A stretch of DNA of 16,748 nt from Candidatus Woesearchaeota archaeon (GTDB lineage Archaea; Nanobdellota; Nanobdellia; Woesearchaeales; ARS49), in assembly GCA_026394935.1 (NCBI GenBank), contig JAPLZR010000012.1, positions 1 through 16,748 on the forward strand, given 5' to 3'. Shown in pieces: positions 5,912 through 13,179 of the stretch. The notes beneath the pieces were generated by a model, which was given only the letters and a program-made list of their open reading frames with translations, was not told where the DNA came from and made no database searches. Both the position numbers and the translations under genes were made by a program. The first letter of the stretch is position 1; the number at the start of each line of letters is the position of its first letter.

Positions 5912-6690
5912 ACGGCTGAAGCGGGCTCTTTGCCCCTCAGCGACCGTAGGGTCGAGGGTTCAAATCCCTCTCCTCCCATCATTTCTTTTACTAAAGTTAT
6001 TCTTTGCTGTTTTGTCGGATTTGATGAGCCAATTATGTCAGTCCATTTCAAAGTGTTTTTGCATCCGCTTATCTGCAATTTGAATTTTGTGTATCTTTTA
6101 TTCGTTCGCTTGTCAACACGACTGTCATCAAGAAAACAGTTCGGAATATCGTTCCTAGTTGCCCAATTTGAAATTAATTGAACACTATTTCCATCCTTTG
6201 ATGTTATGTCAATTACCGGGTAGAACTTGTATTTTCCATGATTTTTCTTAAGACAAAGAGCACCATCAGTATCAAAGAATCCTCTGATAAATGCAATACT
6301 GTATTTTTCATTAGCCCATATCCAAGCAGGAATTTTCATAATGCAATGAATTTTCCGATATCCGATAGCAGTTAAGAACTGGCTAATTCCCTGTGATCTT
6401 TTCTCAAGATAAATTGATAAGGTATTTTTTTTAAAGTGCAATCCGAACTCCATTCCAAAAAGTTGCTTAATTAACTTATTCACATAACCTGCAAGGTATT
6501 GATGGTCATCCCTCAAGTGTCCCGCAATTGAAACACGGTTGTTATTTTGCCCTCCATAACGTGCCACATATCCATCGCCCGCAATAATTCCGATAAATTC
6601 AGCCAGTTCAGGAGATGTTTCAGTCGGCAGCCTCACGCCTGCAGGCCCATCCCTATAGCTTAACTTAACATTTTTCAAGTCAAATTTCAT
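5908..6690 (-). CDS. LAGLIDADG homing endonuclease whose frame ends antisense inside the tRNA-Phe gene
   Basis: A single-chain two-motif LAGLIDADG endonuclease: motif 1 LAEFIGIIAGDG (29-40) and motif 2 IAFIRGFFDTDG (132-143) each end in the metal-binding acidic residue. The basic strands between and after them (about 50-110 and 155-215) would form the DNA-binding saddles. Such enzymes cut long asymmetric sites and spread their own gene. The ATG at 6690 overlaps the stop of the upstream small gene (ATGA), so translation is probably coupled. Residues 238-260 (starting MGGEGFEPS) are encoded by the antisense strand of the tRNA-Phe gene, and the stop lies in tRNA intron 1. This tail is probably not part of the folded domain. 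The codons lack the strong local strand bias, which fits a mobile gene. Confidence 0.9.
   Translation of the reverse strand: MKFDLKNVKLSYRDGPAGVRLPTETSPELAEFIGIIAGDGYVARYGGQNNNRVSIAGHLRDDHQYLAGYVNKLIKQLFGMEFGLHFKKNTLSIYLEKRSQGISQFLTAIGYRKIHCIMKIPAWIWANEKYSIAFIRGFFDTDGALCLKKNHGKYKFYPVIDITSKDGNSVQLISNWATRNDIPNCFLDDSRVDKRTNKRYTKFKLQISGCKNTLKWTDIIGSSNPTKQQRITLVKEMMGGEGFEPSTLRSLRGKEPASAV
5922..5942 (+). other. tRNA-Phe intron 2 (21 nt, canonical position 37/38)
   Basis: Exon CTGA (5916-5919) pairs with intron TCAG (5937-5940) as the 4-bp central helix. The bulges are AGC (5920-5922) and CGA (5941-5943). The inner stem is GGG/CCC, and the anticodon stem serves as outer helix. This is a full bulge-helix-bulge motif cut by the splicing endonuclease after the second base of each bulge. 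Confidence 0.9.
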
Positions 6691-6851
6691 AGAACACGCA
6701 TATCTGAACGCGTTTTTTGTTTCTCAACTTTCAGAGAATCAAGTTTATCCCAAATCGCCTTTACCATGACTTCATTCCAATCTATTTCTGGATACTTTCG
6801 CATCTTTTTCCACATTATATCATCTATTTTTATGATTATTTGGTAGGACAT
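6687..6851 (-). CDS. Ribbon-helix-helix-like small DNA-binding protein (54 aa) upstream of the homing endonuclease
   Basis: The frame encodes 54 residues: MSYQIIIKIDDIMWKKMRKY then PEIDWNEVMVKAIWDKLDSL and a basic tail. The alternating N-terminal strand (YQIIIKID) followed by two helices separated by PEIDWNEV is the layout of archaeal CopG/VapB ribbon-helix-helix repressors. A perfect ribosome binding site GAGGTGAT (reverse complement of 6856-6863) precedes the ATG. Its TGA overlaps the endonuclease ATG, making a two-gene operon. It likely represses this operon through palindromes near the promoter (6862-6906). No PIN/VapC toxin gene is adjacent, so an antitoxin role is less likely here. Confidence 0.75.
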   Translation of the reverse strand: MSYQIIIKIDDIMWKKMRKYPEIDWNEVMVKAIWDKLDSLKVEKQKTRSDMRVL

Positions 6852-6861
6852 ATGCATCACC

Positions 6862-6906
6862 TCTCAGTATTCGGATTGAGAATCATTTAAAAGCGCTGTG
6901 CGCACA
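6862..6906 (-). promoter_or_regulatory. Promoter of the regulator-endonuclease operon with palindromic sites
   Basis: On the minus strand the TATA element CTTTTAAATG (6884-6893) is about 37 nt from the ATG, so the transcript has a short leader that begins at the ribosome binding site. A perfect 10-bp palindrome TGTGCGCACA (6897-6906) lies just upstream of TATA. A weaker pair TCTCA/TGAGA (6862-6866, 6877-6881) lies between TATA and the start. Both are suitable for a dimeric ribbon-helix-helix repressor. Confidence 0.45.
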
Positions 6907-6939
6907 CCTGTCCAGTGCCAAAAGTTATCGTCCTGAAAA

Positions 6940-6982
6940 GTTTACGGAAATGTCCAGTGGTTTTTACAGAAAAACCGTAAAC
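6940..6982 (-). terminator. Nested inverted repeats after the platform-protein gene (candidate terminator)
   Basis: Directly beyond the stop codon at 6984, GTTTACGG (6940-6947) pairs with CCGTAAAC (6975-6982). A second hairpin GGTTTTT/AAAAACC (6959-6965, 6970-6976) uses some of the same bases, so the two folds exclude each other. The place and the T-rich minus strand fit transcript termination of the pilus-motor operon. A 9-bp direct repeat TGTCCAGTG (6909-6917, 6951-6959) is also here. Confidence 0.4.
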
Positions 6983-6983
6983 C

Positions 6984-9122
6984 TTACGTCCCCATAATCG
7001 CAGTCACGCCGACAATCCTAGAAGCAATAATGTTGAAAATCAGCATAACAACACCAGCAATCAAACAATACATCACAGTGCTCCTAATCAAATTAGTTCC
7101 GAGCAAATAACGCTCCTGAAGCTTGTCAGCGCCATTCTCAATGCCATTAGAAAGCACGGTCAAAATGTAAATAATCTGGAAAACATAAATGCCAACAACA
7201 GCCTGGAAGAAATAAGTCGGAACACCATCACCAAACAAATTAGCGAGAGTTCCAATCTGAGTGCCAGCCTGCTCAGCACCAAGATTCGTAATATTATTTG
7301 ACAAATTGCCCAAAATAAAAGTAATCATTGAAGTAATACCGATAACAATCCCTGAAATGGCAGGCGTAAGGAAAGCAATCTGAGACTTCATATCAGAAAT
7401 AATGTCCGACATCAAATCCTTCAAACGCTCATTCACCTTATGAATCTCCTTAATGTAACGAGCAACGTTCAACAAAGCCTGAGCGGCAATCAAAGGACCC
7501 TTCTTAATGCTCTCAATCAAAACCTTCATAGAAGAACCAATAACCGCGCTGGGAAAAGCAGTCAAAGCACCAGTCTGAGGATTAAAAATAGCTTCCTTGA
7601 CAGACATCCCACGCTTGCCGATATTAATCGCGACAAGCTTGAAGAATCTTCCAGAAGTAGTATCCTCCATAACCGCAGCAACCTTAGGGAACGCAATCTC
7701 GGCAGGCAAACCATCACCAAGCCTGTTGCCCAACTGGAACAAGGCAGAAGCGAACTCATCCTCCAACTTCTTGGCTTCCTCACGAATCTTCATAATATTC
7801 TTACTGCGCAACCTGAAATACAAACCAATACTAAACGCCAAACTCAACGGGAAAAACAAGGAAATCAAACTGGCACCAAGACCAAAAGGACCAATAACCA
7901 AGCCCTCAACCTTCGTACTCTCCTTGTAGCCCAGCAAATCAAAACCACCAATCACAGCATCATACTCAGGATTAATGAAATGAATAATAAGAGGAGACAA
8001 GGCAATCAAAAGCAAAACAACACCAATAACGACGGAAATAAAAGCAGGATGGAGAGTGAATTCAGAATTGCCGATCCTGATAATAACATTCTTGAACTTC
8101 TTCAAAGCAGGATTAATCTCAGAAATATCAGAATCACCATAACCAGTAGGACGCTTGGCAAGAGCATTCCTGCCCAAAAAGTAAACCGTAACAGGCAAAA
8201 CAACATTATACAGCGCAGCAATATGATACCAGGAAATACCCTCCATAAAGCTGACAACAAGAGGCAAAATAACCAGACCCAAAATAGGCAGGATGACACC
8301 CAACATGTGCAACATCGTGATAGGACCCTTCAAATTCTGAGCATAATGCAGCATCTTCTCATAAGTCTCATCCAAAATAACATCCAACGCCTTGTCCAAC
8401 AAGCTCAGCCTCCGCTCATCAGAAGTCTCATACAATGAGCTCTCAACCAAATGGAAGCTCTCAACAAACTCAAGATTATAAGAACGCCAGCCCTCCAAAT
8501 AAGTCTCCAAAGAATCCTTAATATTCTCGTACCTGCCGGATTCAACATCCCAAATAACCTTGCGCAAATCCAAACTCAAAGGAGGAGAAAGATGCTCAGC
8601 AGCAAACTCGATAGCAAGCTCAAGATTAGAGGTATGACGCATATAAGTCACAACATAAAAAATACACAAAACCATCTGGTTAGAAGACTTCATACGCCAA
8701 ACAGTAGCCATAAAATCAGGAAATTTCTGCAAAATCAAAATACCAGCAATACCGACAATCAAGCTAAACAAAGTAAAGAACATACTGTTAAACAACAGCA
8801 AAGAAACAACAACACCCAAAACCATCAAAATAACAGGCAAAAGATAACTCGCAGCCAAAACAGCAGAAGGAGAAGTCTGCAAATGACAAGTATCAATCAT
8901 TTCTTGCATCCTGGCGGCCTTTTCAGGAGAAACCTTCAACTTCAAAAACTTCACACAAAAATTACACAACTTCTCATAAGCAGTCATGTGAGGCGGCAAA
9001 ATCTCAGTCCTGAAAATATTGTACTCACGGCTATACAGCTGAGAAGAAGGCATAGTAGCCTGAATCTCCAGCTGCTCAGACAACTTCTGCTTATACTTTG
9101 CGACCAAATCCTCCTCGCTCAT
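6984..9122 (-). CDS. Type IV pilus/Tad-like membrane platform protein with two T2SF domains
   Basis: This protein is the TadC/ArlJ/PilC kind of inner-membrane platform that couples the motor ATPase to pilin assembly. It has 712 residues. A soluble N-terminal stretch (1-90) is followed by paired membrane helices (about 88-130), a first cytoplasmic T2SF domain (about 145-270), helices at about 275-320, a short loop, helices at about 360-430, a second T2SF domain (about 440-575, EFASALFQLGNRLGDGLPAE), and helices to the end. The family commonly has two such repeats, so the length is typical of the long archaeal form. The ATG overlaps the ATPase stop by 4 nt (ATGA), so the pair is translationally coupled. 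Codons are T/G-ending, as expected for resident genes on this strand. No pilin gene is adjacent. Confidence 0.88.
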   Translation of the reverse strand: MSEEDLVAKYKQKLSEQLEIQATMPSSQLYSREYNIFRTEILPPHMTAYEKLCNFCVKFLKLKVSPEKAARMQEMIDTCHLQTSPSAVLAASYLLPVILMVLGVVVSLLLFNSMFFTLFSLIVGIAGILILQKFPDFMATVWRMKSSNQMVLCIFYVVTYMRHTSNLELAIEFAAEHLSPPLSLDLRKVIWDVESGRYENIKDSLETYLEGWRSYNLEFVESFHLVESSLYETSDERRLSLLDKALDVILDETYEKMLHYAQNLKGPITMLHMLGVILPILGLVILPLVVSFMEGISWYHIAALYNVVLPVTVYFLGRNALAKRPTGYGDSDISEINPALKKFKNVIIRIGNSEFTLHPAFISVVIGVVLLLIALSPLIIHFINPEYDAVIGGFDLLGYKESTKVEGLVIGPFGLGASLISLFFPLSLAFSIGLYFRLRSKNIMKIREEAKKLEDEFASALFQLGNRLGDGLPAEIAFPKVAAVMEDTTSGRFFKLVAINIGKRGMSVKEAIFNPQTGALTAFPSAVIGSSMKVLIESIKKGPLIAAQALLNVARYIKEIHKVNERLKDLMSDIISDMKSQIAFLTPAISGIVIGITSMITFILGNLSNNITNLGAEQAGTQIGTLANLFGDGVPTYFFQAVVGIYVFQIIYILTVLSNGIENGADKLQERYLLGTNLIRSTVMYCLIAGVVMLIFNIIASRIVGVTAIMGT

Positions 9123-11371
9123 TTCTTAACAGCCCTCTTCAACCACTCATTCCAGGCAAAAAATATACGCTCACTATCAAGCCTTCCAAGTTCATCCCTT
9201 ACCTGCTCTGAAATACGGTGAAACTCATCATTCGCACGAACATAAAACGATGCTTCCAACAAATCAAAATCCTTCAACTTATCAGCAGTATCAACCAACG
9301 TTTGTTTAATCTTCGCCCTTAAATTAATATTGTCCCAAACAGCATCCCAATTACCAGCCCACTCCTTAACACTGCCGGCAACAGCCTTGATAACATCACT
9401 ATCACCCCTCAACAAATCATTAGTGGGCTGCAAACTGTCAGTCTGAGGATCATACTTGAACAAATCAACAAAACCACCCTCCCTCAACGGGTCTTCCTCC
9501 CACAACTTCCTGACCTCGGTTATTTGGGTAACACGGCGCCACCTGTGAATACCATCAGGACTCCTGACAGGATTAGCAACAACAATAACATCAGTCGCCT
9601 TAAATGAAGTGCGCGGAACACCTAAGTCATTAACAACACGGTCAAACACGCCATAAGGACTATCACCGTGAATAGTGCCGGCAACAACATTAGCAAGAGC
9701 GCCAACACGCATAGCCTCATAAAGTGCTCTCGCTTCAACACTCCTCACTTCACCGACGATAAGACTTGAATCACCCAAACGCAAAGTAGAACGAATACCC
9801 TCATCAGCAGAAACCTCAGTAGTGCCCCTAGTCAAGGCAGAAGCGACCTTCATACTCTGAATATTGTAACCAAGCTTACGCAAAGATTCAACAGGCAATT
9901 CCAAGGTATCTTCAATCGTGATAATCCTCGAACGGCGCATAATGTCAACCATAACGCTGCCAAGCAAAGAAGTCTTACCAGAACTACGCGTACCAGCAAC
10001 AAGCAAAGTCCTGCTGCCATCAATCAAAAAGCTCAACACGCCGGCAGACAAAGCACTCAACATCCCGTTCTTCATAAACAAAGGCAAAGTCCAAGGCTTG
10101 TCACGATGACGCCTAATAGAATAAGCAAGACCAGTAGGATTCAACGGAGCAGTAATAGCAGCAACTCTAGCCCTAGCAGTAGGCAAAACAAGCTCGGTAT
10201 CCAAAATAGGATTCGCCTCGTCCAACGGCCTGCCAGAAATCATCCTCAACTTAGAAGCCCAGCTCTCACCTTCAGGCGCGGTTGGAATAATGTTTGTAGT
10301 ACAGTCACCAAAATCATTATGAACGATAAAAATAGGAATCCTGCCCATCGGCGAATTAATAGTAATATCCTGCACTTTATCATCATCCAACAAAACCTCA
10401 ACAAGACCAAAACCCACAGTATAACGCACCAAAATCTTGGTAAGCTCATCCCTGTCCCTTGGACGCAAATGCATACCGCGATGACCGGCTAATTCATCCA
10501 ACAAATCAGAGCCGACCGAAGCAAACACCTGACGCATCCTCTCAGGATCAACAAACTCAGTACGCTTAGGCTTGTGCTCAGCCATAATCTTCCTTGCAGC
10601 ATCAAGAAGCTCATACTTCTCCTCAGTCAGCTTGAACTCAGCAGGAACCATATGATACAAATACTGCACAGTCTCAGGCAACTGAAAAACAGTAATCTCA
10701 GTATCGCCAATCTGATAACTCGCAAGCTCTTCACCCTCAGGCGGAAAAGAAGCCATAAGCTTTGTAAACATAAAATCAGGCTTAATCGTAGGGGAAAACA
10801 GCCGACGATAAATAGTCCTGTCACCAGGCTGGAAGCCAGGCAGGAAAGGCTGAGCAATCTTGATAATTTTAGTCTGCTCAAGCATGTTAATCGTATCCTG
10901 AAGAAGCCTGTAATAATTCTGCAAACACTCAACACCCTCCTGAGAAACAATCCCTGCCTCAATCTGATGCTTTTCCTCACGAGCCAAACGCTTCAACTCA
11001 ACATAAGCAGCAACAGGGTCAGACTTGAAAGTCCTGTAAAGAATCTCCTGAATCTGGGTATAACGAGGATTGACAAAACGGGCACAAGCCGGCCTTGACA
11101 GCACACCATAAGCAAACTTCTGACCAACCAACTGCTTGTAAATAACTGCCAGCTCAGACAACAACTGCACCTGAGCCTCATCATACTCAATATCCCGCTT
11201 CTGAACAAAAACGAGCTGGGTAACAGCGCCAACCTCAGCAAGAGCATTAATAGTAAGAGCCATCAACCTAGGCTCGTCCTCCAAACTGGGAAAGAAAGGA
11301 CAAGATTCACAATCTACACGGAGAGTAATCTCTTCGCCTTCACGTATAAGATCGTATTTACCGCACTCCAC
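9119..11371 (-). CDS. Type II/IV secretion (TadA/VirB11/ArlI-like) motor ATPase
   Basis: A hexameric ATPase that powers assembly of pilus-like filaments. The 750-residue protein starts with GTG at 11371, supported by GAGGTGGGG (11374-11382) as ribosome binding site. An N-terminal Cys cluster (C3, C21, C24) and a roughly 300-residue N-terminal region precede the RecA-like ATPase. In the ATPase are Walker A GTRSSGKTS (about 460-468), the acidic segment IITIEDTLELP, the Walker B region SLIVGEVRSVEARALYEAMR, and the His box GTIHGDSPYGVFDRVV (about 563-578). Residues after about 620 form an extension (KEWAGNWDAVWDNI) that ends in a basic KRAVKK. The next gene encodes the matching platform protein, which fixes the role. 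Which filament it builds (adhesion pilus, archaellum-like, or secretion) cannot be told from this window. Confidence 0.92.
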   Translation of the reverse strand: MECGKYDLIREGEEITLRVDCESCPFFPSLEDEPRLMALTINALAEVGAVTQLVFVQKRDIEYDEAQVQLLSELAVIYKQLVGQKFAYGVLSRPACARFVNPRYTQIQEILYRTFKSDPVAAYVELKRLAREEKHQIEAGIVSQEGVECLQNYYRLLQDTINMLEQTKIIKIAQPFLPGFQPGDRTIYRRLFSPTIKPDFMFTKLMASFPPEGEELASYQIGDTEITVFQLPETVQYLYHMVPAEFKLTEEKYELLDAARKIMAEHKPKRTEFVDPERMRQVFASVGSDLLDELAGHRGMHLRPRDRDELTKILVRYTVGFGLVEVLLDDDKVQDITINSPMGRIPIFIVHNDFGDCTTNIIPTAPEGESWASKLRMISGRPLDEANPILDTELVLPTARARVAAITAPLNPTGLAYSIRRHRDKPWTLPLFMKNGMLSALSAGVLSFLIDGSRTLLVAGTRSSGKTSLLGSVMVDIMRRSRIITIEDTLELPVESLRKLGYNIQSMKVASALTRGTTEVSADEGIRSTLRLGDSSLIVGEVRSVEARALYEAMRVGALANVVAGTIHGDSPYGVFDRVVNDLGVPRTSFKATDVIVVANPVRSPDGIHRWRRVTQITEVRKLWEEDPLREGGFVDLFKYDPQTDSLQPTNDLLRGDSDVIKAVAGSVKEWAGNWDAVWDNINLRAKIKQTLVDTADKLKDFDLLEASFYVRANDEFHRISEQVRDELGRLDSERIFFAWNEWLKRAVKK

Positions 11372-11484
11372 TGCCCCACCTCTTTACTACTAACATAGAG
11401 TCACGCAAGTTTAATTATGATATTTCCTGATTTAACTCTAATTATATATAAACATTTATGTATCCTCGCTATTAAACCTAACCA
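11372..11484. promoter_or_regulatory. Divergent promoter region between the ATPase operon and the coiled-coil genes
   Basis: To the left, GTTTAATTA (11409-11417, read as TAATTAAAC on minus) is about 42 nt from the GTG start, allowing a short leader with the strong GAGGTGGGG site. To the right, TTATATATAAAC (11442-11453) is about 37 nt from the ATG at 11485, giving a leader near 12 nt without an obvious ribosome binding site. Shared control of the two transcripts is likely. Confidence 0.5.
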
Positions 11485-11946
11485 ATGCCAGACGAACTAA
11501 CACTGCCGGAACCAGCAAAACAAGGATTCTTCACACAGAAAGCACCACCTCCTGCAGACACGAGCGGAATGACAGAACAAGTAAACCTGATGGCAGCAAG
11601 AATGAGAGTGGGAGAGGAAAGATACAGCGAACTACGCAAAAACTCACTCGTAGTAGAACAAAACATGCTCAGCAACCACAAAAAAGCAATGAATGAAGTC
11701 AAATCACTGCAATCAGAAGTAAACGAGCTAAGACGAAGCATCACAGCAATAGAAGACAAAATCATCACGATAATAAAAGAACTAAGACTAACAGCAAGAA
11801 AAGAAGACATAGACGTAATGAAACGATATTTAGACCTATGGAACCCTGTGAAGTTCATCACAAACGACCAGGTAGAAAAAATTGTAGACGAAAAACTAGG
11901 CAAAAAAGAATCAGAAAAACTACCAAGCTACGACAGCCCGACATAA
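11485..11946 (+). CDS. Coiled-coil protein (153 aa), probable pilus-machine accessory
   Basis: The N-terminal 30 residues are Pro-rich and probably disordered. A long heptad-type coiled coil (about 30-105) contains LQSEVNELRRSITAIEDKI. A short C-terminal motif LDLWNPVKFITNDQVEKIV (116-134) follows, then a polar tail. There is no membrane segment. The gene is divergent from the motor ATPase and followed by another coiled-coil gene, which suggests a cytoplasmic scaffold for the motor, loosely like the archaellum ArlC/D/E proteins; that comparison is inference from layout, not a family match. Codons are strongly A/C-ending, so it is a resident gene. The ATG has no Shine-Dalgarno. Confidence 0.78.
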   Translation: MPDELTLPEPAKQGFFTQKAPPPADTSGMTEQVNLMAARMRVGEERYSELRKNSLVVEQNMLSNHKKAMNEVKSLQSEVNELRRSITAIEDKIITIIKELRLTARKEDIDVMKRYLDLWNPVKFITNDQVEKIVDEKLGKKESEKLPSYDSPT

Positions 11947-11947
11947 G

Positions 11948-11957
11948 GTTTAAAAAC
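11948..11957 (+). promoter_or_regulatory. TATA box for the second coiled-coil gene
   Basis: GTTTAAAAAC begins one base after the stop codon of the preceding gene. It is about 40 nt from the ATG at 11993, so this gene probably has its own promoter despite being adjacent and co-directional. Confidence 0.45.
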
Positions 11958-11992
11958 AATCACAATCATATACAACAAAAAAGAGCTGAACC

Positions 11993-12619
11993 ATGGCATT
12001 AATGGACATATTCAAGAAAAAAACACCAGAAGCACCAGCTTACCCTATGCCTGCAGGAATGCCGGCAGAAGCAATGGCGCCGCCAATGCCTTCTGAAGTA
12101 CCAATAGCGCAAGTCGTCAGCATGCAAACACAAGGACTCTCAAACAACCAAATCATACAAGCACTGCAAAGACAAGGATTCGCGCCAACACAAATATATG
12201 ACGCGCTGGCGCAGGCAGAAGCCAAAAAAAGCATAGAGCCGATGGAAGGGCCAACAGAAACACCAGCAATGCAAAGAACAGAAAGAGCCCCAACACACCC
12301 AGAATCAGAAGCAATAGTTGAACAAATAATAGAAGAAAAATGGCACGAATTACAGAAAGACTTAGGAAAAGTAACAGAATGGAAAGACACGATGAGCTCA
12401 AGACTGGACAAAATGGAGCAAAGCATGACAGACGTAAGAGCAGACCTTGACGGACTACACAAAGCAATAGTAGCAAGAATAGGAGAATACGACAAGACAT
12501 TAATGGACGTGGGAACAGAAATAAAAGCCATGGAAAAAGTATTCCAAAAAGTGCTCCCAGAACTCACAGGAAACATACAAGAGCTTTCTAGAATAACAAA
12601 AACAGTAAAAAACAGATAG
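11993..12619 (+). CDS. Coiled-coil protein with a UBA-like helical repeat (208 aa)
   Basis: Residues 1-35 are Pro/Met/Ala-rich and flexible. Residues 37-76 hold two helix units of the form GLSNNQIIQALQRQGFAPTQ then IYDALAQAE, a small DNA- or protein-binding fold common in front of coiled coils in DPANN proteins (from memory). A Pro/Thr-rich linker (80-103) leads to a long coiled coil (104-205) with SSRLDKMEQSMTDVRADLDG. There is no membrane segment. An alternative start at Met4 is possible. It follows the 153-aa coiled-coil protein gene and faces the membrane-protein operon tail to tail with only 2 nt between stops. It is likely a cytoplasmic partner of the pilus-like machine. Codons are strongly A/C-ending. 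Confidence 0.78.
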   Translation: MALMDIFKKKTPEAPAYPMPAGMPAEAMAPPMPSEVPIAQVVSMQTQGLSNNQIIQALQRQGFAPTQIYDALAQAEAKKSIEPMEGPTETPAMQRTERAPTHPESEAIVEQIIEEKWHELQKDLGKVTEWKDTMSSRLDKMEQSMTDVRADLDGLHKAIVARIGEYDKTLMDVGTEIKAMEKVFQKVLPELTGNIQELSRITKTVKNR

Positions 12620-12621
12620 AC

Positions 12622-13179
12622 TTATTCTGTCTTAACCAGCTGACGCATAGTAAAGAACGCCACCATCAAAACCAAAATCATACCTAAAACCTTAGGATGA
12701 AACAAAGTCTGCCAGAAACCATAATCAGCAGAAGTAGACTTCTCAGCACCCACACTAGAAACATTGCCTGCAGTCAGCTTCTCAAGACCAACCTCCTCAT
12801 TCAGCACGGCAGCAAGAGAACCAGCACCAATAACAATCATAATAGCCATAACCCAAATACCAACACCATACTCGCCACTGGTAACAAACTCAGTAACATC
12901 CTTCTGAGTGTAGCCAAACATCATAAACACCAAAATAAACAAAATAGCAAATATGATAAACAAAACAAACCAAGGAGCCATCAAATTAATGGTCTTCATT
13001 GCAACAGAAGAAAACAAAGTCATAATCGCGCAAATAACAGCAATCAAAGCAGCCATACCCTGCTTCTCCTTAAACCACGAAGTCTGGGAAAGAATAGCGT
13101 AAACAAGAACCAAAACCAGCAAAAACGGGAAAATACCGCTAAACTGCTTCAAAGCAGCAATATCAAGAAACGTTGCCAT
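12622..13179 (-). CDS. Polytopic membrane protein, fourth gene of a paralogous array (185 aa)
   Basis: The ATG at 13179 (MATFLDIAAL) is chosen because it overlaps the previous gene's stop as TAATG; an upstream in-frame ATG at 13215 would lie inside that gene. About five membrane helices are predicted (16-33, 42-62, 68-90, 108-126, 163-180). The first part (GIFPFLLVLVLVYAILSQTSWF then KQGMAALIAVI) matches the pattern of the other three array members but is the most diverged. A polar loop (127-160) lies before the last helix. There is no signal peptide cleavage site or enzyme motif. Function is unknown; its place beside the pilus motor suggests a membrane component of that machine. Confidence 0.8.
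   Translation of the reverse strand: MATFLDIAALKQFSGIFPFLLVLVLVYAILSQTSWFKEKQGMAALIAVICAIMTLFSSVAMKTINLMAPWFVLFIIFAILFILVFMMFGYTQKDVTEFVTSGEYGVGIWVMAIMIVIGAGSLAAVLNEEVGLEKLTAGNVSSVGAEKSTSADYGFWQTLFHPKVLGMILVLMVAFFTMRQLVKTE

Larger units (their letters stand above)
5860..5978 (+). tRNA. tRNA-Phe (GAA) with two introns
   Basis: Removing two introns leaves a 74-nt tRNA. Acceptor GGGAGGG (5860-5866) pairs with TCCTCCC (5971-5977), one G-U, with discriminator A at 5978. The D arm is GCTC/GAGC (5869-5885). The anticodon stem TACGG/CCGTA is perfect only after intron removal (T 5887, ACGG 5912-5915, CCGTA 5944-5948). The loop is CTGAAGA with anticodon GAA at 5918-5920. The variable loop is GGGTC. 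The T arm is GAGGG-TTCAAAT-CCCTC (5954-5970). CCA is not encoded. Unspliced reading leaves an A-C mismatch in the anticodon stem and no U33, so two introns are needed. The GAA anticodon and A73 fit phenylalanine. Confidence 0.93.

Noticed and set aside
5860..5978. Reading the tRNA as tRNA-Leu(TAA) from the CTTAAAG sequence at 5895-5901
   Set aside because: No 5-bp anticodon stem forms around it and the D arm is of the short type I kind; the two-intron Phe model pairs perfectly.
5903..6181. 92-codon frame reading through the tRNA-Phe and on into the endonuclease gene region
   Set aside because: Begins inside the tRNA intron and overlaps two supported genes; the classic artefact of translating a tRNA.
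5979..6983. Integration of the endonuclease unit with duplication of the tRNA 3' end (att sites)
   Set aside because: I looked for a second copy of the T-arm/acceptor sequence on the far side and saw none; no integrase is present.
7440..8438. Long open frame (332 codons) on the plus strand inside the platform-protein gene
   Set aside because: Its sequence is polar, low-complexity (Asn/Gln/Arg-rich) and opposite to a clearly recognised T2SF protein. It stays open only because of the strand's base bias.
8451..9221. Open frame of 256 codons on the plus strand opposite the platform-protein gene start
   Set aside because: Same composition effect; no start signals, and no family resemblance.
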